Assembly (NCBI GenBank): GCA_045613545.1
Contig: JAZLBD010000013.1
Span: 1-51,963 of the forward strand
Direction of reading: 5' to 3'
DNA length: 51,963 nucleotides
From: Scatosoma sp045613545
Lineage (GTDB): Bacteria; Bacillota; Clostridia; Christensenellales; Borkfalkiaceae
Position numbers and translations under genes: made by a program. This document shows positions 38,414 to 46,632 of this stretch, piece by piece. Below the pieces are notes generated by a model. It was not told the origin of the DNA and ran no database searches. It saw only the letters and a list, made by a program, of their open reading frames with translations. Positions within the stretch are counted from its first letter, which is position 1; the number at the start of each line of letters is the position of its first letter.

Positions 38414-39561
38414 AATATAACGAAAACTTTTTACGGTTGTCGGAAAATTATCTCTTTTCGGAAGTGAAACGGCGGGTAGAGGGATATAAAAATCCGCCTC
38501 GAAAGATCCTTTCGCTCGGGGTAGGTGACGTGCGTTTGCCTCTTTCAAAAGCCTCGATAGAGAAAATGCAAAAAGGGGTGGAGGATATGGCGAGGGCGCA
38601 GACCTTTCGAGGCTATCCGCCCGCTTTCGGCTATCCGATTTTGCAAGAATCCTTAAAGTCGTATTATAAGCGGTTTTCCGCCTTTTTAGACGAGGAGGAG
38701 TTTTTTATTTCGGACGGAGCGAAACGTGAGATCGTCGATTTATTAGACTTATTCCCCGCAGGAAGCGTGGCAATGATCCCCGACCCTACCTATCCCGTGT
38801 ATAAAGACGCCAATCTTCTTCGCGGAAATCGTATTCTATATAAGAAAGGAACTCTTGCAAACGGGTTTTTGCCGATGCCGAGCGGAGAAGAGGTCGATTT
38901 TATTTACCTATGCAATCCGGGAAATCCTACGGGGGCGACGTATACGAGAGAGCAGTTAAAAGTATGGGTCGATTACGCTATCTCGCAAAACGCCGTGTTG
39001 TTTTACGACAACGCATACGAGCGTTTTTTGGACGAGAAGAGTACGCATAGTATTTACGAAATAGAGGGAGCGAAAGATTGCGCCATCGAGATAGGCTCTT
39101 TTTCGAAAATGGCAGGGTTTACGGGGATTCGCCTCGGCTGGACGATCGTTCCGAAAAGAATGGAGATGCTTCACGTCCTTTGGAAAAGACGGCAGGCGAT
39201 GGGGCAGAACGGTGTTTCGTATATCAGCCAAATGGCAGGTGTGGGGGCGCTTTCTAAAAACGGCTTGCGGGAAATGGAAGAGCGAATAGCCTACTATACG
39301 GGCAACCGCCGAACGATCGCAAACTGTATGCAAAAACTCGGTTGGTGGCATTTGCAAGGTGGCGCGTACGTTTGGGCTAAATGCCTAAACGGCTCTTCGA
39401 GTTGGGAGTTTTTCGACGCTTTGCTTGAAAAGGCGCAAATCGTTTGTACCCCCGGCGTGGGGTTCGGGGAAAGCGGAGAGGGATATATTCGCCTCTCCGC
39501 GCTCGGCGAAAAAAGGGAAGTGGAAGAGGCTTGTAAGCGGTTGGAAGCAACGGCTTGGTAG
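38410..39561 (+). CDS. dapL: LL-diaminopimelate aminotransferase
   Basis: 383 aa PLP enzyme that makes LL-DAP directly from tetrahydrodipicolinate, bypassing the acylated route. PLP lysine K233 in I-G-S-F-S-K-M-A-G-F-T-G, N-P-G-N-P-T-G at 169-175, and the family start Y-N-E-N-F-L-R-L...Y-L-F-S-E-V-K-R-R. ATGA overlap with dapF. A strong terminator follows. Confidence 0.93.
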   Translation: MKYNENFLRLSENYLFSEVKRRVEGYKNPPRKILSLGVGDVRLPLSKASIEKMQKGVEDMARAQTFRGYPPAFGYPILQESLKSYYKRFSAFLDEEEFFISDGAKREIVDLLDLFPAGSVAMIPDPTYPVYKDANLLRGNRILYKKGTLANGFLPMPSGEEVDFIYLCNPGNPTGATYTREQLKVWVDYAISQNAVLFYDNAYERFLDEKSTHSIYEIEGAKDCAIEIGSFSKMAGFTGIRLGWTIVPKRMEMLHVLWKRRQAMGQNGVSYISQMAGVGALSKNGLREMEERIAYYTGNRRTIANCMQKLGWWHLQGGAYVWAKCLNGSSSWEFFDALLEKAQIVCTPGVGFGESGEGYIRLSALGEKREVEEACKRLEATAW

Positions 39562-39565
39562 AAAG

Positions 39566-39598
39566 ACCCCTCGGCAAAGTTGCCGAGGGGTGTTTTTT
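39566..39598 (+). terminator. Terminator between dapL and radA
   Basis: ACCCCTCGGCAA / TTGCCGAGGGGT, 12 pairs, then T-G-T6. Convergent position with radA. Confidence 0.9.
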
Positions 39599-40955
39599 AT
39601 TTCAAGTTTAGAGCCTTGACCATTTGCGAGAGATAGGAAACGTAGACGAGTTCGATTTTATCTTTGTATTTCTCGCACGATTTCCTATTTTTTTCGGGGA
39701 GGATTACGCGGGAAAATCCCGTTTTAATACATTCGTTTACCCGTTTGTCTGCGAGCGTGACCGCGCGCACTTCGCCCGTCAAACCCACTTCTCCGAAGAT
39801 TGCCGTTTTCCCATCGATCGAGGTGTCGGTCGCGCCACTGATAAGCGCCGCGCACACGGCGAGATCCACCGCCGGCTCGACGAGCTTGAGTCCGCCCATC
39901 GCGTTGATGTACGCGTCGGAGGAATAGAAGGGGATACCGCAACGTTTCTCTAAGACTGCGATGAGCATAACGAGTTTGTTATAATCGACGCCGACCGCCA
40001 TTCTTCGAGGCAAGCCGTAGGCGGTTTTCGTCACGAGCGTTTGCAGTTCCACGCTCATACAACGATTGCCGTTTAAGGAGGGGGTTGCAACCGAGCCTGC
40101 GGAAGAGCCTCGCATATCGGATAGAAAGACGTTGTTGAAGTTGTCTACGCTCGTAAGTCCCGTTTCCGCCATTTCAAACACGCCCACCTCTTGTATGGGG
40201 CCAAAGCGGTTTTTCACCGACCGTAATAATTTGAAATTGTCCTCTTGTTGTCCCTCGAAATAGAGGACGGTGTCCATAATATGTTCGAGAACTTTCGGGC
40301 CTGCGAGCGTCCCTTCCTTGGTGACGTGTCCGATGATGAAAAAGGTGACGTTTCGGCTTTTTGCAATGCGTTGCAGTCGCGCCGAACATTCCCGGACTTG
40401 TCCAACCGAACCGCACGCCGAGGACAACGCTTCGGTATAGATGGCTTGAATGGAGTCGATGACGACGAATTTCGCCTCGCCCAAGCACTCTTCGATCTCT
40501 TCAAGACAAGTTTCGTTGACGAGTAGCATATTGCCTCCGTCTACCCCTAACCGATTGCACCGCATTTTTACTTGCGAACAACTCTCTTCCGCCGAGACGT
40601 AGAGGGTAGGCGCGCTCTTGGAAAGGTGCGAGGCGACTTGGGTGAGCAAGGTGCTTTTCCCTATACCGGGGTCACCGCCGAGCAAAATAAGAGAGCCTTG
40701 TACGATTCCACCGCCGAGTACGTTGTCGAATTCTTCAATCCCCGACGAGGTGCGAACGGTCTTTTCAAAGCCGATTTCCGAAAGAGGGGTGGGAATTGAG
40801 CGGGGTTTTATAACGGCAGTTTTTATCGCCGTCTTTTCAATGCGTTCCTCTTGCATCGTGTTAAAATTTCCGCAGTCGGGACATTTGCCGAGCCATTTAG
40901 GGGCGACGTAGCCACATTCCGAGCAGACGAATTGAGAAGTCTGTTTACTTGCCAT
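39597..40955 (-). CDS. radA: DNA repair helicase RadA/Sms
   Basis: 452 aa. Zinc finger C11, C14, C25, C28, RecA-like ATPase with Walker A G-D-P-G-I-G-K-S-T at 94-102, the K-N-R-F-G motif, and a C-terminal Lon-protease-like domain. Branch-migrating helicase in recombination. AGGAGG before the ATG, 3 nt after ispDF, last gene of the rqcP-ispDF-radA unit. Confidence 0.96.
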   Translation of the reverse strand: MASKQTSQFVCSECGYVAPKWLGKCPDCGNFNTMQEERIEKTAIKTAVIKPRSIPTPLSEIGFEKTVRTSSGIEEFDNVLGGGIVQGSLILLGGDPGIGKSTLLTQVASHLSKSAPTLYVSAEESCSQVKMRCNRLGVDGGNMLLVNETCLEEIEECLGEAKFVVIDSIQAIYTEALSSACGSVGQVRECSARLQRIAKSRNVTFFIIGHVTKEGTLAGPKVLEHIMDTVLYFEGQQEDNFKLLRSVKNRFGPIQEVGVFEMAETGLTSVDNFNNVFLSDMRGSSAGSVATPSLNGNRCMSVELQTLVTKTAYGLPRRMAVGVDYNKLVMLIAVLEKRCGIPFYSSDAYINAMGGLKLVEPAVDLAVCAALISGATDTSIDGKTAIFGEVGLTGEVRAVTLADKRVNECIKTGFSRVILPEKNRKSCEKYKDKIELVYVSYLSQMVKALNLK

Positions 40956-40958
40956 TTT

Positions 40959-42077
40959 TTACTCCTCCTCTTTGAGTAGTACGTAAGCGTACGCCGTAAT
41001 TCCCTTTCCCTCGCCCACGTAGCCGAGTTTTTCGTTCGTTCCAGCCGTCACGCCTATGCAAGAGGGGGGCAAGTTGAGCGCTTTGGAAAGAGATTCTTTC
41101 ATGGATTCGATAAAGGGGGCAAGGCGAGGGGTTTCCGCTTGCACCGCGCAACTAACGTGCTGTACGGCGAGCCCTTTTTCGTCAAGTAGCGAAACTACGC
41201 GTTCGAGCATTTTCATCGACGAAGCGTTTTTCCATTTCTCGTCCGTGTCGGGGAAATAGCGTCCGATATCGTAGAGCCCTGCACCCGAGAGGAGGGCGTC
41301 CATCAAAGCGTGGACGAGCACGTCCCCGTCGCTGTGCGCGATAAGACCGCTCGCCGAGGGGATTTGTACGCCTGCAAGGACGATATAGTTTTGCGCTTTT
41401 CCAAACGCGTGGGTATCCACGCCGAATCCCACCCTCGAAGCGTGGGGTTGAAAATCGCTTGCGTAGGTGAGTTTTTTATTTTCCACTTCACCCTCGCAAA
41501 AGCGCGGAGGGCGGATATAACGGGCGAAGAGGGAGGAATCGTCGGTAAAGGAAAGCCCCTCTTTTTCCGCTTGCGCGTACGCGCGCAATAATTCTTTTGT
41601 ATAAAAGCCTTGTGGCGTTTGTACGGCGTAGGCGTTAGCGCGGTTTGGATAGGAAACGGTTTCTCCGTCCGTCACGGCGATCGTGTCCGTCGTAGGGATC
41701 GCGCAAATACCGCTACCGTGTTTTTCGACACTTTCTTTGCAACGTCGAACGGTGGACGGCGAGACGAACGGTCGCGCGCCGTCGTGTACGAGCACCATTT
41801 CCCCCTTGCACTCTTTGAGCGCGTTGAAAACGGATTCCCCTCGCGTGTTTCCGCCTTGCACGAGACGGACGAGGGGGTATTTTTGGACGATGGGGGAGAG
41901 TTCGGCAAAGTCGTCGGCGTTTGCGGAAAGTAGAATTTCGCCCACTTCGGGGAGGCAAAAGTTCGTAATCGCCCGTTCGATCGGCGTGATGCCGAGCAAG
42001 GGAACTAGCAATTTGTTTTTCTCAAAACCCGTCCGCGTTCCTTTCCCCGCGCAACAAAGAATAACGGAAATTTTCAT
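40959..42077 (-). CDS. ispDF: Bifunctional IspD-IspF (MEP isoprenoid pathway)
   Basis: 372 aa. Residues 1-205 are 2-C-methylerythritol 4-phosphate cytidylyltransferase with C-C-A-G-K-G-T-R and the H-D-G-A-R-P-F motif; 215-372 are the cyclodiphosphate synthase with zinc ligands D221, H223 and H256. The two enzymes act at steps 3 and 5 of the pathway. Fusion is known in several lineages. Overlaps rqcP by 4 bp. Confidence 0.95.
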   Translation of the reverse strand: MKISVILCCAGKGTRTGFEKNKLLVPLLGITPIERAITNFCLPEVGEILLSANADDFAELSPIVQKYPLVRLVQGGNTRGESVFNALKECKGEMVLVHDGARPFVSPSTVRRCKESVEKHGSGICAIPTTDTIAVTDGETVSYPNRANAYAVQTPQGFYTKELLRAYAQAEKEGLSFTDDSSLFARYIRPPRFCEGEVENKKLTYASDFQPHASRVGFGVDTHAFGKAQNYIVLAGVQIPSASGLIAHSDGDVLVHALMDALLSGAGLYDIGRYFPDTDEKWKNASSMKMLERVVSLLDEKGLAVQHVSCAVQAETPRLAPFIESMKESLSKALNLPPSCIGVTAGTNEKLGYVGEGKGITAYAYVLLKEEE

Positions 42078-42316
42078 TCGATCACCTCGTAGAGGGAGGA
42101 CGCCTCTTCTTTTTTGACCGTCTCTTTGACGGCAAGGACGCGGAATTTAAGGGAGCCACTCACGTATAAAATTTCCACTTCGTCGCCGACGCGAACGGGG
42201 GAGGAGGGCTTTGCCATTTTGCCGTTGATGAGGACTTTTTCCTCTCCGCAAGCCTCCCTTGCGACCGTTCTACGTTTTAGAATGCGCGAAACTTTCAAAA
42301 ATTTGTCAATTCTCAT
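42074..42316 (-). CDS. rqcP: S4-domain RNA-binding protein RqcP (YabO)
   Basis: 80 aa. M-R-I-D-K-F-L-K-V-S-R-I-L-K-R-R-T at the start and K-K-E-E-A near the end match B. subtilis RqcP, which helps RqcH add poly-alanine tails on stalled 50S subunits. GGAGA before the ATG. First gene of a minus-strand unit diverging from rpoB. Confidence 0.9.
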   Translation of the reverse strand: MRIDKFLKVSRILKRRTVAREACGEEKVLINGKMAKPSSPVRVGDEVEILYVSGSLKFRVLAVKETVKKEEASSLYEVIE

Positions 42317-42366
42317 ATTTTTTCTCCAAAAAAGGCAATAAAAAGCAAAAAAACTTTCAAAATTGC

Positions 42367-42395
42367 TTGACTTATTTAGAATGCTTGGTTATAAT
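42367..42395 (+). promoter_or_regulatory. rpoBC promoter
   Basis: TTGACT (42,367-42,372), 17 bp, TATAAT (42,390-42,395). Confidence 0.8.
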
Positions 42396-42401
42396 TAGAT
42401 A

Positions 42402-42615
42402 ATGTATCATTATGCATAGTGTGGTATTTTGCCCTTTTATCGCAAAAAAATAGAAAAAAAGAGGCAAAAAAACACCTATTTACGGCTATATTATACCGCA
42501 AAAAAGCCGAAAAGTAAAGCAGATGAAAGAAGAAAACGTAAAAATTCGATTTTTATCGATGAAAAGATATACTCGGTAGATCGGTTAAAAATAAAGCAAG
42601 GAGCAAAATAAACCG
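42402..42615 (+). promoter_or_regulatory. Long rpoB leader
   Basis: About 214 nt from the expected start site to rpoB, very A-rich. Contains a small dyad ATAATG-TAT-CATTAT (42,400-42,414) and short arms near 42,483-42,512 (CGGCT / AGCCG). I see no terminator-like attenuator. rpoB is not joined to rplJ-rplL here. Confidence 0.5.
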
Positions 42616-45600
42616 ATGGATTTACCTATTCGAAAGTATGGCAAAAATGAAAGACGTACCTTTGGTTCGATCAACGAAGTGATCGATATTCCCGACCTCG
42701 TGGAAATCCAAAAAGACAGCTACGAAACTTTCATTAAAGAAGGCATCAGTGAAGTGTTGGAAGATTTCTCTCCCATCACCGACTACTCCGACCACTTTGA
42801 GCTTTATTTCCTCGATTATAGATTAGAGGATAAGCCCAAGTACGACGAAAAAGAATGTCGTAACCGCGACGCTACGTACGCTCTTCCTTTGCGAGTGAAA
42901 GTACGTTTGGTCAACAAGGTGAAGGACGAAATTTCCGATCACGAAGTGTTTATGGGGGAAATCCCCGTCATGACGGAAAACGGTTCGTTCATCATCAACG
43001 GTGCAGAGCGTGTTATCGTTTCCCAGCTCGTTCGTTCCCCCGGCGTCAACAACGACTCGACGAAGGACAAGACGGGTAAGGAAATTTTCACGACGACCGT
43101 AATGCCCAACCGCGGTGCTTGGCTTGAACTGGAACAAGACGCTCAAAACGCGTTATACGTCCGTGTCGATCGGAAGAAGAAACTTCCCGTCACGGTGCTT
43201 TTGCGCGCCCTTGGGTACGGTTCCAACCGCTCGATCGAAGACCTTTTCGCCGGCGATAAGATGATGAATACGACCTTGGAAAAGGACACGGCAAAATCGG
43301 AATCGGACGGCTTGAACGAGCTCTATCGTAGACTTCGCCCTGGCGAAGTGCCTACGGAAGATTCCGTAAGAACGCATTTGTTCAATTTGTTCTTCGATCC
43401 CCGTCGCTACGACGTTGCAAAAGTCGGCAGATATAAATACAACAAGAAACTCAACCTTGTCTATCGTTTGGCAGGTTGCAAAATCGCAGATACGATCGTA
43501 AATCCTGAAACGGGCGAAGTGCTTGCAACCGCTGGCGAAAAAGTTTCCGAGGCGCAAGCTCGCGCGATCCAAAACGCAGGCGTTTCCGAAGTGTTCGTGC
43601 TCGTGGACGATCCCGAAGAGGGGGAAGTCCGCCACAAGATTATCTCGAACGGCACCGTTGATTTTGCGGAAATTTCCGATATCCCCGTGCAAGTTCGCGC
43701 GAAAGATTTCGGGCTTTTGCCTACCGTTTTCTACCCCAACTACGTATTCTCCAAAACGATTGCGGAAGAATGTAAAACGCTCAGCGTAGAAGAGGTTGCG
43801 GAAAAGTATATCGACGAAATCAACGCGCTTTACTACACCCGTGAAAAGAGAGAGGAAGCGGACGAAAAACAAGAGGAAAAGAAGAACAGAGAAAAGCGCA
43901 AGGAAGAGAGAAGAAAATTCGTTGTGGCTTGTCAACTTTTCCACGAAATTTTAGGTCGCGCTATTCCCGTTCCCACCAAGGACGAGAAGAAGATTATGAC
44001 GCCCCTCATCGACAAGCTCTGCCATAAGCACGTGACGGTAGAGGATATCGTGGCTTCCGTTTCTACCAACCTTGATTTGCGCTACGGTATCGGCACGACC
44101 GACAACATCGACCACCTCGGCAACCGCCGTGTGCGTTCGGTTGGCGAGTTGTTGCAAAACCAACTCCGTATCGGTATCGCGCGCTTGGAAAGACTTATCA
44201 AGGAAAGAATGGCAACGCAAAACGCGGACGAAGTGACCGCTTCCGGCCTCATCAATATCCGTCCCGTATCCGCCGTCATTCGCGAATTCTTCGGGTCTTC
44301 CCAACTTTCGCAATTTATGGATCAAACCAACCCGATCTCCGCGCTTACGCACAAGCGTAAACTTTCCGCGCTCGGTCCCGGCGGGTTGAATAGAGACAGA
44401 GCGACCTTTGAAGTGCGTGACATTCACCACACCCATTACGGAAGAATGTGTCCGATTGAAACGCCGGAAGGTCAAAACATCGGTCTTATCTCTTCGCTCG
44501 CTACCTTTGCAAAGGTCAACGAGTACGGCTTTATTATGAGCCCGTACAGAAGAGTGGATAAAGAGACGGGTATCGTTACCAACCACGTGGACTACCTTAC
44601 GGCGGACGAAGAAGATCGCTATATCGTTGCGCAAGCAAACGAGCCGTTGGACGAAGAGGGTAGATTTATCAACGAACGGGTTGGCTGTCGTCACCAAGAC
44701 CTCATCACCGAACTTCCCAGAGAGAAGATTGATTATATGGACGTTTCCCCCAAGCAACTCGTTTCGGTGGCAACCGCCCTTATTCCCTTCCTTGAAAACG
44801 ACGATACGAACCGTGCGCTCATGGGCTCGAACATGCAACGTCAAGCAGTTCCTCTTTTGAAGACGGAATCTTCGATTATCGCAACGGGTATCGAAGCTGC
44901 CATCGCAAAAGACTCTGGCGTTATGGTTATGGCAAAGGAAGCGGGCGTCGTCGTTTCCGTCGCTTCGAATATGATTAAAATCCGCGAAGAGGACGGCACG
45001 ATCAGAGAGTACGCTTTGAAGAAGTTCGAGCGTTCCAACCAAGGCACCTGCTCCAACCAAAAACCCATCGTTTCGACGGGGGACAGAGTGGCGAAAGGCG
45101 AAGTCATTGCAGACGGTCCTTCCACGAACAACGGCGAACTTGCGCTCGGTAAAAACATTCTCATCGGTTATATGGAATGGGAAGGGTATAACTACGAAGA
45201 CGCAATTTTGCTTTCGGAAAAATTGGTGCAAAACGACGTATTTACGTCTATCCACATTGAAGAACACGAAACGGAAGCGAGAGATACCAAGCTCGGGCCC
45301 GAAGAAATCACGCGCGATATCCCGAACGTCGGCGACGACGCGCTCAAAGATTTGGACGAAGACGGTATCATTCGTATCGGAGCGGAAGTACAAAGCGGGG
45401 ATATCCTCGTAGGTAAAGTTTCCCCTAAAGGCGAAACGGAACTTACCCCCGAAGAACGTCTGCTTCGCGCGATTTTCGGCGATAAGTCTAGAGAAGTGCG
45501 CGACACCTCCCTCCGCGTGCCTCACGGCGAAGGCGGTGTGGTCGTGGACGTCAAAGTGTTCACGAGAGAAAATAAGGACGAACTTGACCCCGGCGTCAAC

Positions 45601-46614
45601 AAACTCGTCCGCGTATATATCGCACAAAAACGTAAAATCCAAGTCGGTGACAAGATGGCAGGTCGTCACGGAAACAAGGGCGTCATCTCCCGCGTGCTTT
45701 CGCAAGCGGATATGCCTTTCCTTGCGGACGGTACCCCTCTTCAAATCTTGCTCAACCCCCTCGGCGTGCCTTCCCGTATGAACATCGGGCAAGTGCTCGA
45801 AGTGCACCTTGGCTACGTCTGTAAGCAACTCGGCTGGAAGATTGCAACGCCTGTATTCGACGGCGCGACGGAAAAAGACATCGAACAGATGTTCCGCGAA
45901 AACAACTTGCTCAATCCCGACGGCAACGTTGACGGTAAGTTCCAAGTATTCGACGGCAGAACGGGTGAACCGTTTGAAAACCGCGTCACGATCGGCGTGC
46001 AATATATGATTAAACTTATCCACCTCGTCGACGACAAGATTCACGCGCGTTCGATCGGTCCTTACTCTATGGTCACCCAACAACCGCTCGGTGGTAAAGC
46101 GCAATTCGGCGGACAACGTTTTGGGGAAATGGAAGTTTGGGCGCTCGAAGCGTACGGCGCGGCGCACATCTTACAGGAAATCCTGACGGTGAAGTCGGAC
46201 GACATCGTAGGACGTGTAAAAACGTACGAATCTATCGTAAAAGGCGAAAACATTTCCGAACCGGGCATTCCCGAAGCATTCAAGGTATTGCTGAAAGAAT
46301 TGCAAAGTTTGGCGCTTGACGTAAAAGTTCTTACCGAATCGGGCGACGAGCTCGTCATTCGTGAATTCGACGACGAAGAAGAATCGAAGGATAACGAAGC
46401 AAAGAGAACGGACGCTCTCAAGGAAGAAGAACTCGAAGACGTTGACTTCTCCGTGGATGAAGAGGACGAAGAGGACGAAGACGAATTCTCCTTATTCGAC
46501 GAAGACGACGGGGAAGACGACGACGGTTTCAGCGCAGATGAAGGCGACGATTTTGACGACATCGAAGAAGATTTCAGCTTGAGCTCTTTGTTCGATGACG
46601 AGGACGACGAGTAA
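42616..46614 (+). CDS. rpoB: RNA polymerase beta subunit
   Basis: 1332 aa, complete. The rifampicin pocket from residue 558 (F-F-G-S-S-Q-L-S-Q-F-M-D-Q) and T-H-K-R-K-L-S-A-L-G-P-G-G have the sensitive residues Asp, His and Ser at the usual resistance positions. The highly charged stretch at about 409-435 (Glu, Lys, Arg) looks like an extended helix. The C-terminus carries an 81-residue acidic tail (about 1252-1332, mostly Asp/Glu with F-S-L-F-D-E-D-D motifs). Ribosome site AAGGAG is 12 nt from the ATG, rather far. Confidence 0.98.
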   Translation: MDLPIRKYGKNERRTFGSINEVIDIPDLVEIQKDSYETFIKEGISEVLEDFSPITDYSDHFELYFLDYRLEDKPKYDEKECRNRDATYALPLRVKVRLVNKVKDEISDHEVFMGEIPVMTENGSFIINGAERVIVSQLVRSPGVNNDSTKDKTGKEIFTTTVMPNRGAWLELEQDAQNALYVRVDRKKKLPVTVLLRALGYGSNRSIEDLFAGDKMMNTTLEKDTAKSESDGLNELYRRLRPGEVPTEDSVRTHLFNLFFDPRRYDVAKVGRYKYNKKLNLVYRLAGCKIADTIVNPETGEVLATAGEKVSEAQARAIQNAGVSEVFVLVDDPEEGEVRHKIISNGTVDFAEISDIPVQVRAKDFGLLPTVFYPNYVFSKTIAEECKTLSVEEVAEKYIDEINALYYTREKREEADEKQEEKKNREKRKEERRKFVVACQLFHEILGRAIPVPTKDEKKIMTPLIDKLCHKHVTVEDIVASVSTNLDLRYGIGTTDNIDHLGNRRVRSVGELLQNQLRIGIARLERLIKERMATQNADEVTASGLINIRPVSAVIREFFGSSQLSQFMDQTNPISALTHKRKLSALGPGGLNRDRATFEVRDIHHTHYGRMCPIETPEGQNIGLISSLATFAKVNEYGFIMSPYRRVDKETGIVTNHVDYLTADEEDRYIVAQANEPLDEEGRFINERVGCRHQDLITELPREKIDYMDVSPKQLVSVATALIPFLENDDTNRALMGSNMQRQAVPLLKTESSIIATGIEAAIAKDSGVMVMAKEAGVVVSVASNMIKIREEDGTIREYALKKFERSNQGTCSNQKPIVSTGDRVAKGEVIADGPSTNNGELALGKNILIGYMEWEGYNYEDAILLSEKLVQNDVFTSIHIEEHETEARDTKLGPEEITRDIPNVGDDALKDLDEDGIIRIGAEVQSGDILVGKVSPKGETELTPEERLLRAIFGDKSREVRDTSLRVPHGEGGVVVDVKVFTRENKDELDPGVNKLVRVYIAQKRKIQVGDKMAGRHGNKGVISRVLSQADMPFLADGTPLQILLNPLGVPSRMNIGQVLEVHLGYVCKQLGWKIATPVFDGATEKDIEQMFRENNLLNPDGNVDGKFQVFDGRTGEPFENRVTIGVQYMIKLIHLVDDKIHARSIGPYSMVTQQPLGGKAQFGGQRFGEMEVWALEAYGAAHILQEILTVKSDDIVGRVKTYESIVKGENISEPGIPEAFKVLLKELQSLALDVKVLTESGDELVIREFDDEEESKDNEAKRTDALKEEELEDVDFSVDEEDEEDEDEFSLFDEDDGEDDDGFSADEGDDFDDIEEDFSLSSLFDDEDDE

Positions 46615-46632
46615 GGTCAAGGAGAGAATAAT

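Noticed and set aside
42429..42611. 60-codon frame in the rpoB leader
   Set aside because: TTG start without a ribosome site; Lys/Arg-rich content follows from the A-rich leader.
43951..46167. 738-aa minus-strand frame opposite rpoB (and 785-aa frame opposite rpoC, 46,642-48,999)
   Set aside because: Long antisense frames produced by the codon bias of highly expressed genes; no ribosome site, promoter or recognisable domain.
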